Assembly: GCA_947044365.1 (NCBI GenBank)
Contig: OX345641.1
Span: 1,223,960-1,287,959 of the forward strand
DNA length: 64,000 nucleotides
Source: Petrosia ficiformis
Taxonomy: Eukaryota; Porifera; Demospongiae; Haplosclerida; Petrosiidae
Direction of reading: 5' to 3'
Every line of letters starts with the position of its first letter. Position 1 is the stretch's first letter. Under the pieces are notes generated by a model. That model was not told the DNA's origin. It made no database searches and saw only the letters and a program-made list of their open reading frames with translations. Shown piece after piece: positions 11,660-25,231 of this stretch. A program made the position numbers and the translations under genes.

Positions 11660-11875
11660 AAAATAGATGGATAGATTGACAGATAAATGAATGAATGACT
11701 GGATGTGGATGAACAGGTAGGTGGATGAATGGATGAATAACTGACTGGATGTGGGAGGTTGGATGGATGGACAATTAGCTGGACAGGTGAATAAATAGAT
11801 GTGTGAATGGATAGATAGATGGACGGATGGAGAAATGGATGGATTGATGGGTACATACATTTAGATAATAGATGG
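11660..11875. repeat. Degenerate GGAT tetranucleotide repeat
   Basis: Imperfect gatggatgga/gaatgaatg runs that give proline/serine/histidine-rich open frames on the minus strand. These are low complexity, not genes. Confidence 0.85.
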
Positions 11876-12024
11876 ATAGGCAGTATAGCTAATAAAGTAA
11901 AATATTAAGAAACGTGCTAAGCAAGTGAAGAGTAAATTGGAGAGAATGATTGGCATTTGGACCTAAGTATATTCATAACAAGGGAGTAGTCCTGTAGGCT
12001 GATGCTAATAAAATTATACTTAGA

Positions 12025-15000
12025 TATTAATTACAAGTCTAGTACTATACTTACGAAAGTACTAAGCAATAAAATGCATGAACAACCAAGTATGTCCTAA
12101 TAGAGATATGTGCACTCATCATTGTACAGAATGATTGGTATTTTGCACCTGAGTAACTTAACGAGGGAGTCTTCCTGCACAAAGATAATTCTGTAGTAAT
12201 CAGTTTATGACTTTACATACATACAATACTGGGAATGCAGACATGTACTACGAATGAATAAACAACCATATATGTCCTTATATTTGAACTACAGCTCATA
12301 TAGACTATAAACACTAAACACAATGACGAGGCATATATTTTAATTAATAGATCACATGTATCAAGAGTGTAACCACAACACTGAGATGATGAAGCACAAA
12401 TGTCATTCACGTTCACTTTGTCCTCAGAAAAATGTTTAAAACTTTAGTTTGGAAGGACCAACAATACTTTTACCTGCATCATTTACATATAATTATTGTT
12501 CCTGTTCTTTTTTGGTTCCAATTCATTGCTTCATTACTGAGTTACAATATAATTATGTATTAAACTTGTGGCATTAAACTATACATTATATTACATTAAG
12601 AGTACGTTACCAAGGTTTGACTCTTTGAGTTTGTGTTTGTTTTAAACCAGGATAGACAAAATATTATACAGTAGTGAGTTGCTTATATATCTATGAATAT
12701 GTCATAAAACATAAAATAATCATAAAATGTATAAACAAATCTTTTCTGTGATAAAGCAGTTGTTGTATCATAAGCAAGACAGCTTGCATACATATAAGCA
12801 GTCAGGAAAACCCACATCCACACTTGTATTGTACAAAGGGTCTATTTCATAGTGTTCGTTATGAATATAAAATGTAGTGGATTATTTTAACCTTCAGTTA
12901 GTTAGAGGAGTTTCGATGTAATTTTATTTTCATCAATGATAATTTTTTTTTCCTGCTAGGAATATTTACAAGTACTAGTTTCATTAATATTAATTTTGAT
13001 CTTGATCTATATTGACTAATACATAAAGTACATGTGCTTCAGTACGAAACAGTATTAATAATATTTTATAGATACAACCTGTGGAGTATTATTATCATTT
13101 CCATTCTAAAATCTATATAGGAAAACAACATATGTTACATACTTATACCAGAGTAATTAGCATAATTATGTACACAAATTTGTACTTATAATAATAAATA
13201 ACATCTAACGTACACCACAATTATTTGAGAAGTTAGCACTATGTAGTTACTATGGGATTTGCATACTATATGTGTGAAGTATATTGTATCGTTTTTGTTA
13301 CCATTATTATGGCATATACTAGTCAGTATAAGGCAAGATAAATTACTACTTGTCTAGCAAGAAAAGAAATCAGTATTGATTTATATAGTCTATTATTAAC
13401 CCTTAAATGGCTGATGGCAGTTGGGAGTGAGTTCCTAACGTTAGGGATAAGCCCATGAAAATGGCCAAAAAGCAAGTTGATAGAATTAGTACTCTATGTC
13501 GGAAAAGGAGCCAAGTTTGGCATACAGAAGGTGAACGAACAGTGGCAGAGACACCAATGGGAAGGATTTTTAAAAACAAGCTCAGCCCTCTAAAGGTTAA
13601 TATTGTATTGAAACTCGTGCAACCAAATGAGGGCCTATTAATTTCTACATTGTATGTGACTGATTGTTATTATTACTACAACTCTACATAGTAACACTTG
13701 ATTTAACATTCCTCCTGTTGTAGTATAGTTAAACTACAATTAAAGAATTACTTAGTATAAATAAGTATAATACTATATTTAATATATACCAAGTAATTAA
13801 AGTAAATGCATGCATATGTATATGTTCTAATATTGAGTAGTAATATAAGATATTAGATATGTGTACTCATGATTGTAGAGAATGATTGTAGAGAATGATT
13901 GTAGAGAATGATTGTAGAGAATGATTGTAGAGAATGATTGTAGAGAATGATTGGCATTTGGACCTAAGTATATTCATAACAAGGGAGTAGTCCTGTAGGC
14001 TAATGGTTCCACTGCTAATAAAATTATACATTACAAGTCTAGCACTATACTTACGAAAGTACTAAGCAATGAAATGCATGAACAACCAACTATGTCCTAA
14101 TAGAGATATGTGCACTCATCATTGTACAGAATGATTGGTATTTTGCACCTGAGTAAACTTAGCGAGGGAGTCTTCCTGCACAAAGATAATTCTATAGTAA
14201 TCAGTTTATGACTTTACATACATCCAATACTGGGAATGCAGACATGTACTACGAATGAATAAACAACCATATATGTCCTTATATTTGAACTACAGCTCAT
14301 ATAGACTATAAACACAATGACGAGGCATATATTTTAATTAATAGATCACATGTATCGAGAGTGTAATCACAACACTGAGATGACGAAGCACAAATATAAT
14401 TAAAGGTCATTGACGTTCACCTTGTCCTCAGAAAAATGTTTAAAACTTTAGTTTGGAAGGACCAACAATCTTTTTACCTGCACCATTTACATATAATTAT
14501 TGTTCCTGTTCTTTTTTGGTTCCAATTCATTGTTTCATTATTGAGTTACAGTTGTATTAAACTTGTGGCATTAAACTATACATTATATTACATATTATAT
14601 TACATATTATATTACATCTTTTATAAATTCATTTCACACTAATTTTGAGGTCATCATGAATGCAAGCTGATCTTAGTTACATTAACATGAGTGATTTCAA
14701 TGTGCATATTGAAGGAATAAAGTGTAATGTAAGTATTCATATTTCATATCTATTCATTCCTTCATGTTGGACTAGTGGGAGTTATATTTAGATATAAATT
14801 ACAAGTCTAGCACTATACTTGCGAAAGTACTAAGCAATGAAATGCATGAACAACCAAGTATGTCCTAATAGAGATATGTGTACTCATCATTGTACAGAAT
14901 CATTGTTGGCATTTGGACCTAAGTATATTCATAACAAGGGAGTAGTCCTGTAGGCTAATGGTTCCACTGCTATTGTACTGAATGATTGGTATTTTGAACC

Positions 15001-15210
15001 TGAGTAAACTTAGCGAGGGAGTCTTCCCGCACAAAGATAATTCTATAGTAATCAGTTTATGACTTTACATACATCCAATACTGGGAATGCAGACATGTAC
15101 TACGAATGAATAAACAACCATATATGTCCTTATATTTGAACTACAGCTCATATAGACTATAAACACAATGACGAGGCATATATTTCAATGAATAGATCAC
15201 ATGTATCCGA
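12025..15210. repeat. Three dispersed copies of one >400-bp repeat
   Basis: Segments at about 12025-12560, 14020-14560 and 14790-15205 share long runs such as gaaagtactaagcaat, aatgcagacatgtactac and aataaacaaccatatatgtc in the same order and orientation. They differ by indels and substitutions. No coding frame is conserved. Part of the same family (the cttgtcctcagaaaaatgtt portion) recurs in inverted orientation within GCH1 intron 1 at about 20580-20800. Confidence 0.8.
13871..13950. repeat. 13-bp tandem repeat, about six copies
   Basis: The unit gattgtagagaat is repeated perfectly in tandem within the dispersed repeat region. Confidence 0.9.
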
Positions 15211-18200
15211 GAGTGTGGGAGGGGGATGTGCCCCCTTTTCTGCGAAGCACAGAAAATAAAATGCAATGGTCCTAAATGTTGCTCAGAGAGCCTCTGTTTA
15301 TATAATAGACCGCAAGAGAAATGTGTTAACTTAAACTGTTGCACAATGTGCACTGCATGGCCACATTAGTGATAGTGACAATGCATATGGTTACAAACGT
15401 GGGAGAGAGCTCAGCCTCCTTTCACTGTAAAAAAAGTTTGGTTATTTTAACCAATTAAGTCGTTACCTCAGTTGCATGCATGACAATTTTATAACATGCC
15501 TACGCATACATACTGCTGTATTCAAGTATTGGAAGTATTTGTAATTTTGGTGTTAAAATGTTGTTCACAATGACTAAGCGGAGGATGACTGATATGATGA
15601 CAGTTCTTATATAAATTTATAGTGGGGAACTACTGACATGTAAACTGCGAATTATGACTAATTTACTTGTCATTGTGAACAACATTCCCCACATCAAAAT
15701 TTAAGCTAGCCTACTCTTCAACACCTAAATTCAGCAGTTTGGTTATTTCAACTGATTGTTTCAAATAACCAAACTGTTTTTGAAGTGTGTGCCCCCTCTC
15801 CCCATGCATGTCAGTATCTCTGCAACTGGTTACCTTTATGAAGCCACTAGAGTTTGCTAACACAACTTTGGTAACACACTCTCTAGTTATATGCATGAAT
15901 AATATATACTCTTGCTAGTTCAACAGTTGCTTAGATGAGAGAATGAACAAAATCTTGATAATTTATATAATATAAACTTAATATATATTGACCATATTAT
16001 ATACATTGATTGACTATACTGTGTATACAGCCCACATGGACTTAATTATACAAATGCATGGGCCCTATACCTGGCACTGCAAAAGGAATGAATATATTAT
16101 AGATAGGTATACTTACTACACACCTTATTCCTTGTGATAGATGTGGAGTACTTATTTGCTTTGCATGTATGACTGCCAGTTATCGAGAACACATTATTAA
16201 ACATTCCTCCAGGTTACATATTTATTGATAATGAATGAAGCAGTCTAGTAACAACATATATGAGATGAGGGAATGAAACAAGGATATAACAATGTTTAAG
16301 TCACATATGCATATCAAACAGGTTTACTCAACTATTCCATACCAGTCACTAATAATGTCTATTATAATAACAAGCTCTGTAACTGATGTACAATTTTATT
16401 ATACTCATCTATACTAGTTTTGAGCTAACGTTTGGTATGTATGCATCAAGTGATTAACAGTTATTTTAACTATGTATGAGATGCATGTATTTTGTGATTA
16501 CGTCTCTAATATATTGTAAATCTGCTAAGTCACCCTAGTTTATTTTAAGTCAATTACTATGTAAACATTCTTACCAACAAGCATTTTGTATATGATTATG
16601 TATACTGATATGCAAAGTTCAATTATCTATTTTCACTACAAAACTACTAAAGATTATTTTAAGCTACAACTCTGATGATTGCACAAATGCAAGACATTTT
16701 AGTGGATGTACAACAAACAATGTTATTAAAAATATGCTCTTCCAATTAATTATATCACATATATTATACAAGCCTACCAGTTAAGATAGTTATGAGAAAA
16801 CCATAAATTATAAATGTGTGAATATACATTTTATCTATATGAAATTAGATTTTAGATTATGCAATGTTGTAGTTGTCACTACAGATATAGTGGGTTATAT
16901 ACTCTTAACTGTAAATGTAATTATAGTTAGCAATAGCTGCATGCTGCTAAATAAACAAGTGGGCTCAGTAAGAATATGTCTTATGCATGTAGTTAGTTAT
17001 ACCATAGCTGCATTTGACTATGTATATATTATTCCAAAAATAACAATAGTTAGCTAACTCAATTACAACACAAATGTGACAAATTCTGTTGTTGCTATAT
17101 TTGCAGCATCTTATATTTTATTGTACGAGAAATATTTCAAATAGTGTTGTATTAGTTAGCTATAACTATACATGTATAACTAAAAATCCTTTTAGTAAGG
17201 CATTTTGATTTTTAGTTAAGTAAATTAAGTCTATTGCAATAACTCTAACTAACTAAAATGAAAAATGGCCAATAATGGGTTGTTAACTAAAACTAAAACC
17301 CTTTTAGTAATACATTTGTGACAGAAAATTAAGTCAAATAGCACAATTTGAAATATATCACACCTGTATTTGAAATTAGTGCTTGACAATAGCAACCACT
17401 TTTAGTTTGGATATAATTTAATTAACTAAAACAATATTAGGTTTTCTGTAATAACTATTTCTGGGAATAATTATTACAAACTATTTCTGGAATAACTGTG
17501 AATGATTCTTTCCAGGAATAATAATTATTATTACCAAATTGCAATAAATATGAATGACTTTATAGTTATTATATTACTAACTAATCATGCATCTGCAATT
17601 GGTTGCAGTGTTAACAACGTCTATCTTATATACATTGTACACTTACATAAATCTTTGGACTATATATATTATCATTATTATGTAAATACATGCATCGATT
17701 ACATGTTGTCAAGTTTACATGTTATACCATTCCCAATTAATATTGATACTCTGTACACAATGTATATTATTTTCAGTATATACATAATTATGCATACTTG
17801 TAGATTGAAAGAAGCAGATATATACTGTATGCACACAAAATTCATGTCACAAATCAGTTTTCACTTACATACTCTCCATATCTACTCATGTAGTACTCAT
17901 ACGGTATGTCACTTGCTCGGAACAAAACAACATGCTGTAATATTCCTTCCGGATCTTCAAAACAGCTATTTCAACAAAGAGGTCTGTCCATCTGTCAACC
18001 ATACCTTCTCTTAGCTTTCTAAAAATAAAATGAATATGTCATAGATAATGCTCCAAATACTAGTTATAATTGATATCAGAACTAATTACATTACATCATT
18101 ACAAAAAATAAAGTGCATCCTTACCAGGGATTAGTGAATCAGGCTTGACCTTTGCCCTATTATGCAATACTCACAGCTGGAGAATAAATATGGTTTCCCA

Positions 18201-19859
18201 CATTACTGAAGATAACAAATATTGGTGATTTCGAAGTCATTGAAACTGAAATTGAGTATACCACTGAGACTACAGGAATAAACATGCAATGTTTGTTCCA
18301 GAAAGAATCTTTTTATTCAGAAATGTTGCCCTGATATATATAGAATATTCACCGTACTTAGAGGTTCCTATTACGCTCAAGATTATGTCAGCATAATTCG
18401 CCAATGCCTAAGCCTTACCTGTTGCAGTGAGTAGGAGCATAATTAGTTAAATTTATAATAAATGTAGCCAGAAGAGTTGTGTCAGTCAACTATCTTTATA
18501 TTAACAAGAGTGGCCTCTGCAATTTATGTACTAAGGTTAAGAGTGGTACATAAAAAAAATTATTTATCTGACACATTCCAATAATTGTTAATTGAATGGA
18601 CATTCTTCAGCCGTTATAATTACATAACAAATAATACTCTTATACTTTCATAGATACTACATAATTTATATAATTACATTCATACATGTATGATGCATCA
18701 AAGAGGTCAACATTACTATAATTATGATGTTATATATACAATTGTTTAAACACTCACCTTTTAAAAAATGAATCCATCTAAAAGTTGTAGTTAAATTCCA
18801 CATAAGAACGATGCATGCCTGTACACGTCTTAACAATGCATGGATTAATGGACAACAAATGAGTGAATGGATGGATGTTGGATGAGTAAGTGATTAGATG
18901 AATGAAGAATGAATGGGTGAATAGATGGAAACAGGATGAGTTACATGTTTCCGTTTCCAACCTAACTATAATTTTTAACACATTTATGTTCTAATCAATA
19001 GGCTTGAGAAGTTTGAAACCATAATATGCATTCTGTTTCATTTACGATACCAACACAAGCATAATGGTCACGTGACCATAATGCATTATTGCAGCCACAT
19101 GACCAAATTTCATCATTTTTAAACCAAAATGCATGCTAGTACAATCAATGAGAACCAAATGCACGCACATTGCTTCAAACTTTTGATTAGAACGCAGATG
19201 ACAAAACCTCCTTGTAAACCTTAACCCATATTACTATAACTATATTAGCAATATAACAATTAAATATCTTTTATTTTGTGATTTTCATTTATACATAATA
19301 ATACAGGCTCCAGATAATATTAGACCTTGGCTCAAAATTCATAAGGGTATGGTAACTCTAACCCTCTAAATTTGATATGTCTTCCTCGTTCACATTGTAA
19401 TTATTAGTCTCACTTTTGATTTTTATTATTTTCATGACTATGGACTTGATTTGGGAACTTAAACAATGATATAGATAGCTGGCCAAAATGCCAAATTAGT
19501 TTAACACTAGGTCTGTTGAGTATTGTATATAATCTGTATAGTTAGACACAATATTATTCCAGCATCAGTGTGGATTCTAGTGAAATAAGCTTATTGTACC
19601 CTACAAAAATAAATAATTATACAGACAGCCCAACACAGTCTTAGCTGATTATCACATTTGTGATGTTTGATTTTCCCCATGGTTTTTAAAAAAAAAAATT
19701 GTCCTTTAATATTTGTCATGGCTGACAATCAATAGTGAGAAATCACAAATTGCTATGTAGTGATTAAAAAAATCTACAAAAAAAATAAATAAAATGCACA
19801 TTCATACATCCATAATAATTTTACAGATCATGTATATATATAATTAGATATCTACTTAT
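15211..19859. other. Long gene-poor stretch
   Basis: AT-rich DNA. Open frames near 16.8 and 17.5-18.0 kb have hydrophobic, compositionally biased translations with no recognisable domain or splice context. Small inverted repeats occur at 15558-15690 (arms gttgttcacaatgac) and 15734-15775 (arms cagtttggttattt). A palindromic ggtcacgtgacc lies near 19065 and a GGAT-like simple repeat near 18840-18930. No gene is called. Confidence 0.6.
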
Positions 19860-20982
19860 CTAGTTTAGTGTGTGTTGTGATGATAGTGAGAGAAATTCTC
19901 CCCTTGTTTTTGGATTATCTCGAAGCTCTCCTAACATATAGCTGGTTATAGTTTTACTTCCAGGTTTACTCACTCCTCGCATTGTCATGCACATATGACT
20001 ATATATAATTTAGAAAAATGCAATGCATATGGATATAGATAAAATTGATCTGAGCATTTTGCAATGGACATAATTATGCACAATTATAAAGTTCTTACGT
20101 TGCTTCTATAATTACTCCAACTCCTCTTGGATTAACAGCCTCTTGAATAGCTTCAGCAATTTGCCTGGTGAGCCGCTCTTGAAGCTGGAATCTTCTACTG
20201 TACATTTCCACAACCCTGAAATCCCATGCATGCAACATTTAATTATGATATGCATCAAGTGGTAACGTGGACATACCTAGCTATCTTACTCAATCCTATT
20301 ACCTTCCCATGAGGTAAATAGCCAACTGATACTTTTCCATAGAAAGGTAGTAAATGGTGCTCACAAAGGGAATATACATCAATTCCTGAAACCTGTATCA
20401 GCTCATCGTACTCCTCTTGAAATATGCCATCTCCAACTATATCTGTAATCATGTGAAGAAATGATTGAAGACTGGACTGCATTATTAATTAATTATAAAT
20501 GCGAAGGCTGCGAAGGCATTGTAATGAACACGCCCACTAAAGTCTGTTCACATTCACGATGTCCTCAAAATTAGGATGTAATGACATTATATGTAGTACA
20601 GTGTATAGTTTAATGTCATAATGTTAATACATGAATATACTGTAACTCAATAATGAAGCAATGGATTGAGATTTGACATACACAAAAAAGAACGGGAAAG
20701 ATAATTATTTGAAAATGGTGCAGGTAAAAAGATAGCTGGTCATTTCAAACTAAAGTTATGAGCATTTTTCTGAGGACAAGGTGATTATGAATGACCTTTA
20801 ATTTATTGTGTGGAAGGAGTTTCATAAGCAACTTTTGTCAGGTTTATAACTCTGGAAATGTACATGACCGAAGATTCTAACTTGTTTTGCTTGAAGAAAG
20901 AGTTGTTAAGAGACCTTTAATGTAAATATATAAATAAGGCTTGTTATTACACTACAAATAATAATTATAATAATGATAATTA

Positions 20983-21023
<41 letters not shown>

Positions 21024-21758
21024 GTATTTTTGTTTGTTTTCAAGCCTGTAGCACATGCAGAGAGTATGGTTGTACTATCTATGCATTTTATTATTTCAAG
21101 ACGTGTCTGGTTGTCATAGCTCACTGGTGAGAGCACGTATGGCTGAAGTCAGCAGCCCTGGCTGGGTTCAATTTCATACTGAAAGAGGCAACTGTAAAAT
21201 GATTTTTCACATTCCTCTTTCAGCCTTATTATTCAGAATTTATATAACATTTATTTTCTATGTGAAGCAAGATTAGCATAGCATTGGAAATGGGTGTTTT
21301 AGAAAAACTTGATCAAGTAACAGTAACTTCTCTATATCTCTTAGGAATATAATAATAATAATAATATATATTTTATACAGCAGATATTTCTTTATTATGG
21401 AGCTAGCCATTAGATGGCCTTTGTCTTTAGTTGTTTATATAATATTATGGTGTTCATTATATAAAATGGTGATAACAAGCATACAAATAACTGACTCACC
21501 CTGTATATTTTGCTCATAACCTTTAGTTAAGAAGCAAAGCGTTTTAGCAGCTCTCTCAGGAGTATTCTGGAGGCCATCTCTTTTTGAATCTTCGCCTAAG
21601 GCTTCTATTGTTTTGCGAAAGGATTCTGACAACACTTCTAGCTTCTCTTCTGCTAATTTTTTTTCTTCTGTAGATTTCCATTCTTCGTGGTTCTGTGAAT
21701 CTAAATTTGAGAGGGGTAGTCTGCGCTCTGCTGTAAACGTATTCGTCATTCCAATCAC
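19860..21758 (-). CDS. GCH1: GTP cyclohydrolase I
   Basis: Converts GTP to 7,8-dihydroneopterin triphosphate, the first step of tetrahydrobiopterin synthesis, in the cytosol. There are four exons: 21500-21758, 20277-20442, 20099-20215 and 19860-19998; they sum to 681 nt, giving 226 residues. The hallmark block [10 protein letters not shown] supplies the zinc-binding Cys and His of the active site, and HMCMTMRG near the C terminus supplies the second zinc Cys. [16 protein letters not shown] and the RLQVQERLT-like [14 protein letters not shown] segment also match the family. The first 45 or so residues are a divergent charged N terminus, as in animal orthologues. Exon 2 begins at gattacag followed by ATATAG, which restores phase 1. 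The start ATG at 21758 is the first in the exon; a second Met lies three residues on. The upstream neighbour FARSA is co-oriented and 354 bp away. The function suits the adjacent BH4-dependent hydroxylases. Confidence 0.95.
20580..21180. repeat. Repeats inside GCH1 intron 1
   Basis: The 1,057-nt intron holds three elements: an inverted copy of the dispersed repeat (20580-20800), a (TA)n microsatellite near 20985-21020, and a tRNA-like head with A box TAGCTCACTGG (21117-21127) and B-like box GGTTCAATTTC (21165-21175). The last is probably a SINE fragment. Confidence 0.65.
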
Positions 21759-22112
21759 TCACCACAATTAATCGTTTGCAATAACATGTCACCTGACCAC
21801 AATGTTTTTACAGATATATATATACTTCGTTAAGTGTCATTACATATCAACCAATAATAATGTATTATGACATAGACCTCAACCTTGCAGCTGTAGGCAT
21901 GCACGTATGCAGGCAAGATGCATAATAACAGATTTTAACAGTTTTGTAAAAAAAAAAAAATATTAAACTTAATTGTAACTAGCAAAAACACATACATGTA
22001 TACAAACTAATCATATATAAGCTACAAATAATCAGTTACTAAAATTATTCAGAGAAAACAATTAGTGTAATTTGTTTTGTATAAAGTCTAGAACAAAAAT
22101 TGAGCATCTCCA
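21759..22112. other. GCH1-FARSA spacer
   Basis: 354 bp between the stop of FARSA and the start of GCH1. It must hold the FARSA 3' end and the GCH1 promoter. No clear TATA box or initiator can be singled out in the AT-rich sequence. Confidence 0.5.
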
Positions 22113-24826
22113 TCACTTATCCAAACGGCATATTGGGTTTTTGTAAACCATTTCCAGGTTAACTTTGTGTCCTACCAAATCACGAATGTTGTTATACCCA
22201 TACTTGATCATTGTCGGCCTACAAAACAAAATAGATGCTAATAAATACAAAGCAAATCTCACCAATCCACCTTTCCAAAGAAAGTCCCCAAGCAATAACA
22301 GAAACATTTTCTGGTAGGCCCATAGGTAGAAGCATCTCAGGACGAAAAACACCAGAATTACCAACTTCTACCCACTTCTTCAATCCATCGTGGTAACTAA
22401 ACACTTCCATGCTGGGTTCAGTATATGGATTGTATGTGGGCTTGAAACGAAGCCGTTCTATGCCTATCACATTATGACAGCATAAATGGCATTAAATATA
22501 ATATGGAAAGTTAAAGATACCCATTTTGCTGAAGAATGCATGAAGACTCCCCATTAGGTCACCCAGTGTGAGATCATAATCAGCCACTACTCCTTCGATT
22601 TGATGAAACTCTGCCAAATGTGTTGCGTCAAGTGTTTCATTGCGAAATACCCGATCAATAGAAAAATATTTGACTGGCTGGAACTCTTTCTGACAATGAA
22701 GTGGGAATGTATGAATGAGTGAAGCATTGACATAAAAATATACCTGTTGGCCCAATTTATACAACATACGAGCACTAACAGCTGTTGTATGGGTTCTAAG
22801 AATGTTCTTTTGAGCTTCTTCTAACTTCCAGACACAATTATACCTATAATAATGGTAATCATTAATACACAAATTCAATACAATATACCCAGTTGATCCA
22901 TAGCCTCCTGTTTGATGAACCTTCTTTACACGTTCAAGATATTCCATGGGAAATTCATACGAACACTGAGGATCTGTGTAATTATTATTAATAAAATTTT
23001 ATATAGAGACAAGCTCTGTAACCTTTCAGAAAAAAAGTATCGTGAGCATCTCTTGCAGGATGCTGCTGTGGTTGAAAAAGTGCATCAAAATTCCAAAATG
23101 AACTTTCAGTGAAAGTGTTTGTTGGCATTTCCGTAAATCTATTTTAAGTGAAGCTTAAGTAATTAGAATTATCATTATATGCATTTGTGCCAACCCCATT
23201 TCCAAAAATATTTGGCGTATCTCTGTACGAACTTTCATCAGTGGATGCAAATGACCACAGGACAGTGGTGTACCGAAAGCATCAAAATTATATAATTTGA
23301 AGTTCTTTGACTTCCATGAGCCACTACAAAAATGTAAATTATAATAAATCATGTTAGTACAGTACTTAAGGTTGCATGTATGCATGTGCGTTCAGCATGG
23401 TAGTAAGAGTGAGAACATACGTTTGTATCATATCTGCAGTAAGTTCAGATTCCTGTTTTACTATTTCAGTAGAAAACGATTCACCTTGAGTCACTACAAA
23501 GTTTTTCACCACACTACTCATGTATAGAAATATTGCAATTATATTTTAAAATTTAATGGTAAATTATAATATAGTTGCTCACACTTTTGCAATGAGTTTC
23601 CTCTTCTTGTATTCTTTCAGCATGTCTTCAGAATATTCATTAACAGATGAGTGTGAAATCTTTTTAAGTACTTCCTGCACTGTATCAGTTATTGTTGGCA
23701 CCTATAAAAGAAACAAAGTATTTTATGGTGATCAGATAGTGTACACTATCTGTTTATACCTTCCTGAAAACCATAACATTCTTTCCTGTGTTTCCAACAC
23801 TTATCCAGTTAGCAGACATTGCTTTTTTGAATCCTACCTCAGCATTTGACACAACAGACTGAGGAGATAAATATACTTTGCATTTAATATCTGTGAATGC
23901 ATGTTTTAGAAGGGAACAGCTGAAGTAACTGGAACAAGGATATAACTACTCAATTACTACACATGGCAAACACATTTTCACTTAGCTTAAACTGTATCAC
24001 TATAATTATAATTATTATATGCAGGCATATGCAGAATTCAGTGGTACCGTTTTGCTTATTAATTATTCAGAAGTTATTAATTAATGAAGGCAGGTGCACA
24101 CAGGCCACTTTTTACACTATTTGGGGTTTAACGTGGTTAGCTAGAGAGAAAAACATCAAAAAAACATAGATAGTAAAATCGACCTAGAAATATAGCTCAG
24201 AAAAAGGAAGTATTACCCAGGTCTTTAATTATATGCTTATGTATTCAAAACATAGAAATTATCCACACGTAAGTCAGTTTGATACTCTTCGGAAGAAGTG
24301 TTATTGTGATTCCAATACAAATAGTAAATTCCATTGTTATTTCCATGAATGTAATACACAAAATTATATAATGTACATAGCGCAATAGTGCATGTAAATA
24401 GTGAGACTATTAGTGTATAAACACACAAAAAAACAAATGTAGTTACCATGAGCTCTGACTGCAATGTTCCTTTCTCTGGGTTAATGGCATAAAAGACCTG
24501 AGCCTCATGAGAACCATGTTTCACAATATCTTTTCCTTCATCAGTCAACACCCATCTGTCTGACTGCAGCTGCTCTACTTGCACTACCTATATATAAACG
24601 GAAGACAGAATTTGTAAGCATAGCTATACTATAATTATATAATTATTATATATAATATATGAAACAGCACAACTTAGTAATTTACATCTCCTAACGACTG
24701 CAAACTCTTGATTGCACCAACAATCATTTGGTGATCTTGGCCAGTATCGCAGGCATGTTGATAAGAATCCAAAATCTTGTGTTCAGCAAGAAAGTGCAAG
24801 ATCTCCTGCGCTTTGTTTTCTGCCAT
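22113..24826 (-). CDS. FARSA: Cytosolic phenylalanyl-tRNA synthetase alpha subunit
   Basis: Catalytic subunit of the cytosolic (alpha-beta)2 enzyme that ligates Phe to tRNA-Phe. Twelve exons: 24686-24826, 24447-24587, 23760-23858, 23583-23701, 23421-23513, 23195-23323, 23023-23138, 22889-22973, 22744-22843, 22521-22689, 22271-22463 and 22113-22218. They sum to 1,491 nt, or 496 residues (the human subunit is about 508). Residues about 1-150 are the winged-helix DNA/tRNA-binding N terminus. The class II catalytic core follows with motif 2 ([19 protein letters not shown]), the substrate loop [10 protein letters not shown], and motif 3 ([13 protein letters not shown]). The C terminus is CRLDK. 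All catalytic blocks look intact. The start ATG lies 137 bp from the FARSB start on the other strand. Confidence 0.97.
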
Positions 24827-24963
24827 GATGTGTGCAGATCTTCTTCGAAGACTTCAAACTGCAATTATAATATCAGGATGACGTAAGACGATGACGTTTA
24901 ATTATAACTGCTCTGCAAAATTAACAATCTTCTTGCTCTTCTGAGGATAGCAAGTCTGATAAG
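24827..24963. promoter_or_regulatory. Bidirectional FARSA/FARSB promoter region
   Basis: The two start codons (cat at 24824-24826 and atg at 24964-24966) face away from each other across only 137 bp. Both 5' untranslated regions and both promoters must fit here. The sequence is AT-rich with a few gacg motifs (tgacgtaagacgatgacg at about 24881-24897). The first resembles a CRE/ATF half site (TGACGTAA), which is suggestive but unproven. Confidence 0.75.
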
Positions 24964-25168
24964 ATGCCGACATTAGATGTTCGCAAAAAAACTCTTTGTC
25001 AAGCCTTAGGGAAAGACTACAGTAAGTTTTTCAGTAACTATAATACTTTATTATTAATTTTAATAATCATCCTAATGTTTCAGCTGATGAAGAATTTGAG
25101 GAGCTTTGCTTTGACTTCGGTCTTGAGCTGGACGAAATTGTAAGCGCTTATTAAAGCTATATATATAT

Positions 25169-25231
<63 letters not shown>

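Noticed and set aside
11527..11860. 109-residue [14 protein letters not shown] minus-strand frame
   Set aside because: Translation of a degenerate GGAT repeat.
16818..18014. Open frames of 79 and 170 residues on the + strand
   Set aside because: Composition mirrors AT-rich DNA (Ile, Tyr, Asn, His), with no domain, no splice context and no homologous copy in the window.
21055..21276. + strand 73-residue frame
   Set aside because: Lies inside GCH1 intron 1 and overlaps the tRNA-like SINE head. No coding signal.
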